From positions 32,199,176 through 32,263,175 of the forward strand of contig CM049311.1 in the NCBI GenBank assembly GCA_026874595.1: 64,000 nt of DNA, given 5' to 3'. This DNA is from Sipunculus nudus. Lineage: Eukaryota > Annelida > Sipuncula > Golfingiida > Sipunculidae. The notes beneath the pieces are model-generated. The model was not told the DNA's origin. It worked only from the letters and a program-made list of their open reading frames with translations, and did no database searches. The translations under genes were made by a program, and so were the position numbers. This document shows positions 1 through 10,285 of the stretch, one piece after another (position 1 is the first letter of the stretch; each line of letters opens with the position of its first letter).

Positions 1-182
1 GTTTTTACTGGCTTTGCCATATCTGAATTAATGGTGTATTTATTTACAAATATCATTAAAGTTCAGTGGTGTAGATTTCATATAATATTAAGAGGTATCA
101 AATAAATCAATACACCATTTAACCGTATATAATTGTAAAGTTTGCAGTTGCTTCATTGGGTATTTATGAACAATGTACTTAA

Positions 183-1360
183 TTGTATCCGCCAAAACAG
201 AGTTTTGCGGATACTATGTTTTCAGCCGACCACCGCCGCCGCGTAGGTATCCGGAGAACTCCTCTGTAACTGCTGGGTGGAATTTTACGAAACCCGGGAT
301 TATGTTCGAGTCACATGTGAACTGCTTGGCCCTGAATTTGTGTTGACCTCTGACCTTTCCTCTCTGCCCAGCGTCAATTTGTGGGTCTTTTCCACACATA
401 AACCCACATATCTCTGGAACCATTTGACCGATCAGGAAAAAAAATTTGTACAAATGTAGCCCTTGGATAGCTTTATAACATACACAAAAAATGGTTGTGC
501 CACCTGCAAACATGTTTGCACATTGTCCATCTGTTCATCTGCCTTTGGTTAAAATCACTCATGTCTCTGCAGTGGTTTGACAAATTCACCTGTAATTCAG
601 CATGTGTATACATCCTGGATAGCTTTCTTGATTTTATGACAGGTGGCACCACCTACATTCACTTTCATGCTGCAGACATTCAAGCTCATATCACGATAAC
701 CGTTTGATCGATTGGGCCAAAATTTTGCATGTGTGTAGATCTGACATAGCTCTTTATCATACACAAAACTGGAGGGGCCACCTGCAACCATTTTTGCACA
801 GTGTCCCTCTGTTTGCCTGCCTTGGGTTAAAATCACTCATATCTCTGTAGTGGTTTGACAAACTGCCTAAAATTTTGCAGGTTTATACATCCTGGACAGC
901 TTTCTTGATTTTATGACAGGTGGCGCGACCTACATTCTAGTTTACACTGCAGACATCCAAGCTCATTTCTCAGGAAATGTTTGACCGATTGGGCCAAAAT
1001 TTTGCATGTGTATAGATTTCACATAGCTCCTTATCATACACAAAACTGGAGGGGCCACCTGCAACCATTTTTGCACAGCGTCTGTCTGTCTGTCTGCCGT
1101 GGGCTTAAATCACTCATATCTCTGTATTGGTTTGACTTATCTGCCTTAGAATTTTGCGTGTTTATACATCTTGGATAGCTTTCTCGATTTTTTTTGGCAG
1201 GTGGCGCCACCTACATAAACATTTCGGCTGCAGACATCCATGTTAATATGCAATACACCTCACTCTATTTCCCCTTGCCACTCAATCCATGCCTCACTTC
1301 ACCCGTTCCACTCTGATTTAGGCTGATACACTTGTCGCTTGTCGACTACCCGTATTCTAG
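183..1360 (+). mobile_element. Helitron-like element C1 (group II)
   Basis: The 5' end TTGTATCCGCC begins an imperfect hairpin (TATCCGC...GCGGATA). The 3' end is a short stem (gtcg/cgac) followed by CGTATT and CTAG at 1357-1360. The host bases at the edges are A on the left and T on the right, with no target duplication, as for Helitrons. The interior has about four diverged repeats of roughly 150 bp containing TTTGACCGATTGGGCCAAAA and GGTGGCGCCACC-like palindromes. No open frame of transposase type is present. It lies in the intron upstream of exon 1. Full-length relative: 60034-62598. Confidence 0.65.
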
Positions 1361-2024
1361 TTGGTCCATGTAGAGGTTTGAAGACATTCCTGGATCATTA
1401 ACATGAAATGTCATATACCGATATGCCTCATTTACCAGAGAGTAACTGTGTTAGCACAGAGGTGTTAGGCCTTTGACCTGATGGTATATATTAGTCTTCA
1501 GAAGCCATTTTACATATGTGGACATTAGGTCTGTCACTACACCTTTTGCACAGCAAGAAAATGGCAGCTTCATGTTTAAACGGAGAAATGAGATAATGCA
1601 TTCTTTAAACTGTTTTTTTTTTCATACATCTGACCTATTGCCAGTTCCTGTATTTGCTAAATTAATAAAGTGTTACAATGATCACATGATTTATTTTTTT
1701 CTTAAAAAATTTCATTATTGGTAACTATGCTGGACAGTGCTGTATATATAGAAAAAATTATTTATCTGTGAAACACAGTTACTCAAAATACAGATGGTTG
1801 TATGTGAATAAACTTGCCTGCAGTATAAAACTTGTATATTTTTATATTAGAATATACAATAATAAAAATGATTATAGCAATTATAATAATAATATTTAAA
1901 TTGTAGCAGGTTGTGCTTGTTAACCAGATCCAAGGGTATCTGCTATCATATAATTTATTGTTCACCCTGGGAGCTGTGTACAATTTTAATGCTTATTTTA
2001 ATAAGACTCGCTTGTCCCTACCAG
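1361..2024. other. intron, no recognised feature
   Basis: AT-rich intron sequence between element C1 and exon 1. Short open frames here have no recognisable similarity. The last 20 bases form the acceptor pyrimidine tract of exon 1. Confidence 0.6.
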
Positions 2025-2130
2025 CTGACCGATCTTGGTGACCTTTGTGGTCTGATGCCTGACCTTGAACCCAGTTCTAGTCAGTTGAATCTGGTGGTGG
2101 ATTTAACCTCGGGAATGACCCGAACTGCGG
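2025..2130 (+). CDS. TRAPPC10: TRAPPC10 exon 1 of window
   Basis: This is the first TRAPPC10 exon visible here. It follows a pyrimidine-rich acceptor (cttgtccctaccag) and starts in phase 0. It encodes about 35 residues including LGDLCGLMPDLEPSSSQLN, which aligns with the vertebrate segment containing LGYLCGL just before the KKLKEAL helix. It ends with one base of a codon. The only donor that keeps the frame with exon 2 is GCAAGT at 2131, a GC-type donor. Using the GT three bases downstream would put a stop at the start of exon 2. Earlier exons are outside the window. Confidence 0.82.
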
Positions 2131-2136
2131 GCAAGT
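2131..2136 (+). promoter_or_regulatory. GC-type splice donor (GCAAGT)
   Basis: The frame from exon 1 to exon 2 is kept only if the intron starts with GC at 2131. The hexamer GCAAGT is the usual consensus of GC-AG introns, and the other five positions match the U1 consensus fully. Confidence 0.7.
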
Positions 2137-2985
2137 AACCAGCTCATAGGCCACATAAAAAATATAATTGTTCCACGGAATTGACGCTCCTTTATTCCAA
2201 GGTTAATATTTTTTGGCAAGTTAGCACCAAATGCTCAGTATGAATGTGCCTAATTTTTGCTCCTACTGTTACCCTTTTATAGAAACCATTTCTTGTATTA
2301 ATAATTAGTGGTAGGTATGGGTGGTAAAATCAAATTTGATGATTAAAAGATATAAAACAACTGATGATTGATTATTAATTTATCATTTTATGTAGCATCT
2401 ATATTACTGTGAAATATTCTGTATACAATTATAACAATATTGATCAGGTAAATTCAGTCTCACTTGTACATCATCCTGATAGGTCAAGGTAATGTCCAGG
2501 TTGTTGACACATTCATTTCAAGGATTGTCGCACAAAAAATGGCAAATAAGTATTTTGTTTGGAGAGGAAAAATTTCAAGAAAAAAGGAAGTTTACTCCTT
2601 ATTTTTGGTCCCAGAGTCCTTGTAACCATTTATTTTTTAGTGTGGCCTTGATAGTCTTTACCCATATATGATTCACTCAGTATGGTCACTGTACATATTA
2701 CAGTGTTACCACTTATAAGAACACAGAGGAGAACAGTAGATGTAGTTTGGGTAAAATAACATCATTATAATATATTATATTAGAAAAATCATTGGGGTCT
2801 TCTCATCATATTTTATGATCTGTACATACCGTTGATTGATTTTGTGATCTGAGTATAAAACATTAAATTTGAACTGGATTGTGAAATAAGTAAATTCACT
2901 TATTTAAAACTTAACTTACTGGTCCATGCATGGCAGACAGATGCAAAAGTTTCCAGCACAGAGAGTATGCAGTTGATGTATTGTT

Positions 2986-2991
2986 GTGTGG

Positions 2992-3066
<75 letters not shown>

Positions 3067-3129
3067 TGCACACATCAATACATCAACGAGAGAGAGAGAG
3101 AGGGAGAGAGAGAGAGAGAGAGAGAGAGA
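2986..3129. repeat. compound microsatellite (TG)(TA)n(CA)n...(GA)n
   Basis: A TA run from about 2999 to 3053, flanked by TG and CA runs, then a (GA)n run from 3088 to 3129. Open frames through it are artefacts of the repeat. It lies in the intron before exon 2. Confidence 0.95.
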
Positions 3130-3284
3130 TTTTCTATGTGGCAAGGAGGATAAATCAACTGCAGTTAACCAATTTCTCAGTTTAATTTATTGAGTAATTA
3201 GTTATATATAAAACTATATTATGTAGAAATAGAAATAAGAACATATATGTGGCTTATGATTGGTTATTCGATTAACATTGACAG

Positions 3285-3361
3285 GATCTGAATCATCTGA
3301 ACCTCTGAAGAAACTGCGAGAGGCGCTGTCATCAAAGGAGGCATTCCATAAACATTACCTG
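3285..3361 (+). CDS. TRAPPC10: TRAPPC10 exon 2 of window
   Basis: This short exon of 77 nt lies between ...acag and GTAGGT. The first two bases complete a glycine codon from the previous exon. It then reads SESSEPLKKLREALSSKEAF, matching the vertebrate helix KKLKEALSS.EAFEKHYL almost residue for residue. It ends on a codon boundary (phase 0). It lies in the alpha-solenoid part of the protein. A purine-dinucleotide microsatellite sits about 155 bp upstream in the intron. Confidence 0.92.
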
Positions 3362-3721
3362 GTAGGTTTATATACTCGACATCTGATATATGAAAATATA
3401 TAATATATCAAAGTTACATATTTAAAAAAAAAGTATAAACTTTGAATATCTGAATCATGTAGTTAACAAAATTGTTTTATTTAACTGTTTAATAATTATT
3501 GATACAAGTATATATCATATAGTCTACATATTTCTCTGGTATCCATATTAAATCACCCTATTTATTTCTTTGAATAATGGCATAAGGCTGGTGTTGTATA
3601 ATACATATTATGGATATTCATAAGCACATCAGACTGCTAGACTGTAAATCTACCTGGTAGATGGTGTTTTGGTGTGATGAGCGATCTGTAGTCCATTCCA
3701 GCACCCCTGTCCACCTGTTTT

Positions 3722-6700
3722 TTAGCTCAGCTGACTATAAGTCATCTGAGCTATAGTCGTGGTCCATTGTCCGTCGTCCGTCCGTCTGTCCGTCCGTCCG
3801 TCCGTCCGTAGATGTGGCACGTTTTGAAACCGTAAGACCTAGGAATCCAAAATTCGGCATAATGTTAGATGTCCCCAAGATCTCCTACCAAGCCGAAAAC
3901 TGGGTCTTTGCGACTTCGTTCCTTTGAGAAATTTAGGAAAAACCTCAATTTTTTATTAAAAACCTATTTTCACACTTCAGGACTGCCTAATATTGAAAGC
4001 ACTCGTCTGTTTTTCCTCATATTTACCTTAAATATTCCTCTATATAGTTCCTATGTACATGCCAGAAATTAGGTCTGTATTATATAATTTAAAAAAGTTA
4101 TGGACCCAAACATAATGCATTTTGGAAAAAATCAGGAAAGATATTTGATCACTTAACACAAAACATGTTAAAGCTATGGACTTTTTTTCCAGTAATATAA
4201 CTTTATTTTATCAAAATTAAATTGTATACCCAAAATAAGATCAAAATCTTTTAAATTTTTTAAAATATTAACAAAAATAAAAAATTGGTACCTTAAATTT
4301 TGCCCAACTTTGACCATGGCACGTTTTTTTCCTGTAAGTACTGTGGATCTAATTTTCACAGCATGTACAAATAAGTATTTAATCTGTTAAAATCTGAAAT
4401 TTGAAAATAAAAGCTGCAAAATTAAGCTAGTTATTGAATTTTTTTGGAGGCTCTTGTTGGATTCCCTTACATTGTCAAGCAGTCCACTGTGGTCACTGTT
4501 GGTCATTCAGTGCAGCTCTCTATGCTCCCAAGGTTGTTGGCATAATGTTAGATGTCCCCAAGATCTCCTACCAAGCTGAAAATGGGGTCTTTGTGACTTT
4601 GTTCCTTTGAGAAATTAAGGAAAAACCTCAATTTTTTATTAAAAACCTATTTTCACATTTCAGGACAGCCTAACTACAAAACCACTCACCTGTTTTTCCT
4701 CATATTTACCATTAATAATCCTCTATATAGTTCCTATGTACATGTCAGAAATTAGGTCTGTATTATATGATTTAAAAAAAGTTATGGCCTCAAACATAAT
4801 GCATTTTGTAAAAAATCAGGAAAGATATTTGATCACTTAAAACAAAACATTTTAAAGCTATGGACTTTTTTCAGTAATATATCTTTAATTAATCAAAATT
4901 AAATTGTATACCCAAAATTAGATCAAAATCTGTTTAATTTTTTAAAATATTAGCAAAAATAAAAAATTGGTACCTAAAATTTTGCCTAAATTTGACCATG
5001 TCACATTTTTTTCTTATAAGTACATTTGATTTAATTTTCAAAGCCAGTTTACATGTGGATTTAATCTGATGAATTTTTAATTTGAAAGTATAAGCTTAAA
5101 AATTAGTCTCGATATTGAAGTTTTTTAGAAGCCTTAATGTATTTGTATTTTCTAGCATCATGACCCTACTTTTGTTTACCTGGTAATCCAAAAATTGGCA
5201 TAATGTTAGATGTAATTGTAAATATTCATATTCTTCCATACATTTCCTATGTACATACCAAAATTTCGGTCAGTATTGCATAATTTGTTGAAGTTACAGG
5301 CCCAAACATAATGCACCTTGTAAAAAATCAGGATATATATTTACTCACTTAAAATAAGAATGGCTGAGACTTTTTTTCAGGAATATAACATCATTTAATC
5401 AAGATTCAATTGTATACCAAAAATTAGATCTGAAAAATGCATTTTTTTTTAAGTTATTAGCATAAATATAAAATCAGTACCTTAAATTTTGCCCAACTTT
5501 GGCAACGGCATGATTTTTTCCTGTAAGTACTGTGGATGTTATTTTCACAGCATGTACACATAAGGTTTTAATCTGTTAAAATTTGAAAATTGAAAATAAA
5601 AGCTGCAAATTTAGGCTAGTTATTTAATTTGTTTGGAGGCTCTTGTTGTATTCCCTTACATTGTCAAGCAGTCCACTGAGGTCACTGTAGGTTATTCAGT
5701 GCAACTCTCAATGCTCCCCAGGCTATTATGTAATCCCATTACTCGGGCAAGCCCTCTCTCTTGTTGAGCTTGATCAGGCTGCCAGCATAAATACCACAGG
5801 GAGCCTTTCTCTCCCCCCCCCCCCCCCCACCCCAATCTGTTGACAGACGTGTACTCTAAACAAGATGAATCTTATAATTTCACATTTTTTCAGCGATGAA
5901 CAGTAACAACAGAGACCCCTCCCTGACCCACCCCTTCGATACACAGGACTAATATACAAGACAAAGCTTATAATTTTTATGTTAAAAAAATTCTTTTTGT
6001 CGAGACTTGGACAATTTTGATTTTTTTAAAGAAACAAATTTTCAGGAATTTAATCCTAATATTCAAATATGGTAAAATATTAGGACCTAATGTAAGTGCT
6101 AACTGACAAGATTTAAGAAGATATAAATACTTGGCAGCATTTCATTCATATCTCTTAAAGTTGGCGGGGCCTAGGTGTGAATAACACTGTTAAACCAAGT
6201 TTTTAAAATTAGGAATATTGGTCAAACTTTGTGGGATTAATTTTTAACTCATTTGGCCATATATATTTAACTTTTGAAAACTTAATTACCTTCACACATT
6301 ATTTGTTTATGAAATGGAACTTTTATATGACACTTACCGTAGGCCCATTTTTTCCCTTGGTGCATCACTAAATGGTTTCAGGCCAAAGGTTTCATTTATT
6401 ACACAGTCCATATGCTTTAGCTCATGTCCATTATTCTATAATTCGCAGAGGTTCATTTAAGCTGGGCCATTTTCTCTTAGCTTTTCAAATGGTTTCTGTA
6501 GTAACTCGCTTTGATTACAGATGCAGGGTCCCACTCCAGGTCACTGGAAGTCAGCTATGCCAGGGTTTCTGATTTGTTACAGTCACTAGGGGAAATCCCC
6601 TGCTGTGACAGGTGTACAGTTATTCTCATATCACCACCCCAATCCCCCCCCCCCAAATCCCCCCCCCCCCCGGCAAACCCAACCCACCAAGTGTTATGCA

Positions 6701-7672
6701 GTAATTGTTATTGTTTTCACTGTATCCCTCTAATTGTAATGCTGTTTCCACTCCGATATGCAAAAACTTTCCTTGAAAAAATAATTCAAGGTGTAATCCA
6801 GAAGATGCAATGTTGTGTAATGTAGCATTTTTAAAGAAATCAATTTTCTTTTAAATGATTTTAACAAATATAATTGAACCCATCAGTATGCTTAAATTAT
6901 TATAAAATATGAAGCACATTATGGATAAATAAAGACACAATTAAAAATTGTGAAATCTAAATCAAGTATTATTTTTAGATATTTATTGTTTTGCAGATTT
7001 AAAAGATATATTTTTGTGGTAAAAAATAAATAAACATTTGTATGCATGATGTGGTGTTATCTGACAAGATTGAGATTTATGATGATGCAATTGAGAATTA
7101 TGAATCAACTTTTATATTCAGATATATATGTTAAATTGGAAATGTATTGAAATATAAACTTAAACTAGAAAATAATTGATGTGATAAAAAAATGAGGATT
7201 TAATACAAACATTTGTTCATTATTTTCATGCCTCAGCAGAATTTGAGATCGAGCTTTGTTTGCCCTGTTTTATGTTGTTAATTAGCTATATTTCAACTGT
7301 ATACAATTCATAAAAAAAATACATATATATTTAATAATATATATTATACAAAAAATAGATTCAATTGAACAAATGTGTAAACTACTGAAATGTCAGCAGT
7401 TAATTGAAAAACCAACTAATGATCATGGTAATAGTACAGATCATTTGTTCACAAACTGCTCACATGCTTTAGTTTCAACATTAGGAAACACATGGTCAGG
7501 TCACAAAATATTTTTTGCAACAGTTTCTTGCTCATCAATACAAACCAATCATATAAACCAACCATGGCCTTTATTACCTCTTCCTCTTACACTTTATCTC
7601 TATTTGATATTATTTTAGATTTTTACCTTCAATGTTAACGTCAGCTGAGCACAGTGACCCATAGGTCCCTTG
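3722..7672 (+). mobile_element. Helentron-like element A1 (group I)
   Basis: The 5' end TTAGCTCAGCTGACTATAAG is a near-perfect palindrome closing at CTGAGCT. It is followed by a GTCC/GTCT tetranucleotide tract (about 3770-3810). The interior has three diverged core modules, each containing ATAATGTTAGATGT (near 3859, 4542, 5199). The 3' end is a GACCCATAGGTC hairpin and CCCTTG. Comparison with E2 shows the pre-insertion site as a run of six T. Here they are split as four plus two, so insertion was in oligo-T without clear target duplication. An endonuclease-like remnant lies at 7373-7618. It resembles bivalve pearl/HINE-type elements in structure. Confidence 0.75.
7373..7618 (+). pseudogene. 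APE-type endonuclease remnant in A1
   Basis: An open frame of 81 codons reads LLKCQQLIEKPTNDHGNSTD and then HLFTNC...WSGHKIFFA. This pattern resembles the C-terminal part of APE-like endonuclease domains found in non-LTR retrotransposons and in Helentrons: QLI..PT....ST, D.IFTN, then SDHK. Here the expected SDH is SGH. The frame also stays open for a few codons upstream of the ATG (DSIEQ). The remnant is far too short to be active. Assignment is by motif pattern only. Confidence 0.5.
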
Positions 7673-8185
7673 TTCAAGATTATTTTTATGCGAGTCAAAA
7701 AACACCTAAACATTTTGTCCTCAGGGCAGAAAGAGGAAAATGCATAATTAACTATTATGGAAATAATAGCCTACCTTATGTCATTTTGCTGTAAACAATT
7801 AAAAAACATTTTATGAGTAACTAGTCTATTCTGTAGAGACATCTTGCCACTAATCTGTGAAAAAGGCATATCACAGAATAGTGATGACGTCAACCTCTCT
7901 TTACTGTGAGACTTGTATTGTCCTTGTGCACTTGCTTAACTGTTACGTTTCATTACTTTATATCCATATCAAAGGAGAACAAACAATGGCCACTTACTAG
8001 GGATGCCATGAACCATGGATATATATGAGACATGTCAACCAGGCCATAAAGTGAATGTTATTTATATTGTGAGCAGGTAAGGTACCAAAAATTACGCATT
8101 TTCCTCTTTTTTGCAATCGGTGCAAATTGCATTCGTCAAGTTTGACTTATGTCAAGATAATCTTGAAAAATCAGGTGAACAAAAT

Positions 8186-8533
8186 TCTCACAACAAGTTC
8201 AGAAAGTACTGTGCATAAGAATAACTATAGTATGTTGCCCCTACTGATGCCTCCTTATTCATTATTTAACCATGTGACCTGAATATTATGATAATGTCTC
8301 TGTTATATCATATTTTCTGGATGTGATTTAAACAATACACAAATATATGCTGATTATGATTATAGGTTGATAAAATCTGTATTCATAATTGTAGAAGTAA
8401 CTCATTTATTCTCATAAAAAAAAATTGGTGTCTTGAATAATATTTTTCAGAGAATTTATCATTCTTATAAATGTTATAACATTTGCCAAAATGTTAGGAT
8501 ATACTTACTGTTAAGGGCACTTCCGTTTTTCAG
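8186..8533. other. intron end before exon 3
   Basis: Intron sequence between element E1 and exon 3, AT-rich, with the acceptor tract of exon 3 at its end. Nothing else is recognisable. Confidence 0.6.
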
Positions 8534-8625
8534 GAACTGTCAGAGTTGGCGATGGGAACATACAAACACATTGGAAGGATCAGGTCAGCCAGATTCATCG
8601 GTCAGGATCTGGCCAACTTCTACAT
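8534..8625 (+). CDS. TRAPPC10: TRAPPC10 exon 3 of window
   Basis: A 92-nt exon bounded by tttttcag and GTAAGG. It encodes ELSELAMGTYKHIGRIRSAR and then FIGQDLANFY, one of the best conserved TRAPPC10 segments (GRIRSA.FVGKDLAEFYM in vertebrates). It is helical and TPR-like in the solenoid region. It begins in phase 0 and ends after two bases of a Met codon (phase 2). The preceding 5.2-kb intron is long because it contains elements E1 and A1. Confidence 0.95.
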
Positions 8626-9798
8626 GTAAGGAGCCACACAAAGATCTAAAAGGGACAGCTCTTTAAAGAGCATGCTCTATAGGAGGCTATGATGGCACAC
8701 TAGATTTACATCTGCTCTTTAAATTGACACAGCATGGGTTATAGTGATGTTGCCAAGTCAGACATGTCTTATCATTGTGTATTGTAAAAATTTGAAATGA
8801 TGACCGATGTTTCTTAAAGTCATCAAGAAATATGATTTTGGGATGCTTCTTGTCCACGTTATTGTCCCTCTCATCCGCGGAGCAGATGCATTGATTTTGG
8901 TTTTTCTGTCTGTCCTTCTGTCTCTCTGTCCCTCCATTAGGTTTTAGTTTCCATGTGATAATTTTCCTTATTATTATCCTATTCCATTCAAATTTTGTTC
9001 AGCGATTGCTTTCATGCATACCTTGGTTGGGATTCGTTTTGGAGTGTCTGGCTGAAAATTATTATCACCAGCTTCAAAGCCAACAAAAAAATTTCCCTTT
9101 TGTTCCCAATTAACAAAAACATTATGACATGTAGAGGCATCTTCAGGGGACAATGAAAACTAACACACAGGCACTAGGACATGTGAAGACATCTTTAGTT
9201 GAAAATAAAAACTAAAACCTTTTAAGAAAGCAAAGGGGGACAACAAGAGATGGAGGCAGGGGACATATATTCAAAAAATTTGCTTGTTCTAGTTTGACCA
9301 TTCCACTAGAATTCTGCTTAATATCATTTGTAAAATAAATTTTAGTTTCACCTGTCATGAATGTTATGCAGTTTTAGATCATTTAACTGACTTCATTTGT
9401 TTTGGTCTAAAACAGGTCACTTCAGCCTATTCTGGTGAACTTGAGTGTGAAAAATGCACGCACATTGCACTAAGCACACCTGAGACATGTAACCTCTTGC
9501 TTTCTTTGTGATTAATATTATTATAGATTCAGAATATTTCTTTGGTTTATTTTAATTCATTCTATGCTTCTTTATTCTGTGAATAGTCATCTTTCAATAT
9601 GTACAGGCCATTAAATTCTCACAGTGAGCATTGTCAGTTTATCCATTGAAATTATAATATTGTATGTTGCATTCATGAGATGTTGAAATTTTGTGTATTT
9701 TTCAATATAATTCTCACAAAGTAAATACAATGAAAATGAATCAGATATAAGTAAATTATCTGTATGTGTATTTTAAATTATATTTCCATGGTAACCAG
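8626..9798. other. intron with possible Helitron-like fragment
   Basis: Within this intron a (GTCT/GTCC)-rich tract at about 8908-8936 is followed some 350 bp later by CTAG at 9289-9292 and a T. This resembles the outline of a group II element, but no clear 5' end or terminal hairpin was found, so it is only noted. The rest is ordinary AT-rich intron. Confidence 0.4.
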
Positions 9799-9939
9799 GA
9801 GGCAAGGTGATGCGAAAAAAGCTGAAGGATTCTGGGCTGATGCTCTGAAGATGCTGAAGACAGAAGGCTGGGCAGCGCTGGTTGACGACACCAGACTGAA
9901 GATTGCTGAATGTCAGAAACTGCTGCAGGACCAGTACAA
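9799..9939 (+). CDS. TRAPPC10: TRAPPC10 exon 4 of window
   Basis: A 141-nt exon between accag and GTAAGT, phase 2 at both ends. It encodes a helical hairpin pair with KAEGFWADALKMLKTEGWAA and TRLKIAECQKLL. This corresponds to the vertebrate TRAPPC10 segment KAEIYLQGAL...AEGWALP...TRKQLAECQKHL. Charge and heptad spacing fit the alpha-solenoid. No internal stop is present and the frame is unambiguous with both neighbours. Confidence 0.95.
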
Positions 9940-10285
9940 GTAAGTTATGGTCTGATCAGCTCTGTGTCAGTTAACCTAATATACAAGGGCCATACTTTGC
10001 GGTTTCTGGTGGAGCTTAAGGGAGTTGAGGTTTAAGGCCACAAATAAAATTCTTCTGCTCACTCTGGGAGAAATAATAATTGAGCAGTTGGCTGATATTA
10101 AAAAAAATATTAAAAGTGCATATAAACAAGGCAGAACAACCATGCAAAGTGAGTAGATTTTTCTGAGCTTTACTGTATGCAAACTTTGAACAAATTGAGC
10201 GAAGAATCAAAATTTTCCATGACTTGTACTCATTCACAAAAAAAATGGTGCAGGAAAAAAGGGGTTGCTTATATGTAGAACATTT
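9940..10285. other. intron, no recognised feature
   Basis: Intron DNA between exon 4 and element A2. Short antisense open frames here look random. Confidence 0.6.

Larger units (their letters stand above)
3704..8185. mobile_element. TIR element E1, split by element A1
   Basis: The left terminus CCCCTGTCCACCTG (3704-3717) and the right terminus CAGGTGAACAAAAT (8172-8185) form a degenerate inverted repeat. After removing A1 (3722-7672), the interior 7673-8110 matches the reverse complement of element E2 (52365-52916) over several hundred bases. A shared CRE palindrome TGACGTCA is at 7885-7892. No transposase frame is present, so it is a MITE-like non-autonomous DNA transposon. No target duplication was found. 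Confidence 0.65.

Noticed and set aside
2134-2139. GT splice donor GTAACC after exon 1
   Set aside because: It shifts the frame and gives a stop codon at the start of exon 2. The GC donor three bases upstream keeps the conserved reading frame.
2930-3193. Open frames with IYIYIY or RERERE repeats
   Set aside because: Translations of TA and GA microsatellites.
3869-4072. 67-codon frame repeated in several A copies (also 14674 and 44187)
   Set aside because: It follows the core module of the element. The sequence has low-complexity composition and no known motif.
6511-6825. 104-codon frame, shared with A3 and A6, as a gene
   Set aside because: It is a conserved segment of A elements that runs into poly-C. 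Conservation is explained by recent common ancestry of the copies, and no protein family was recognised.
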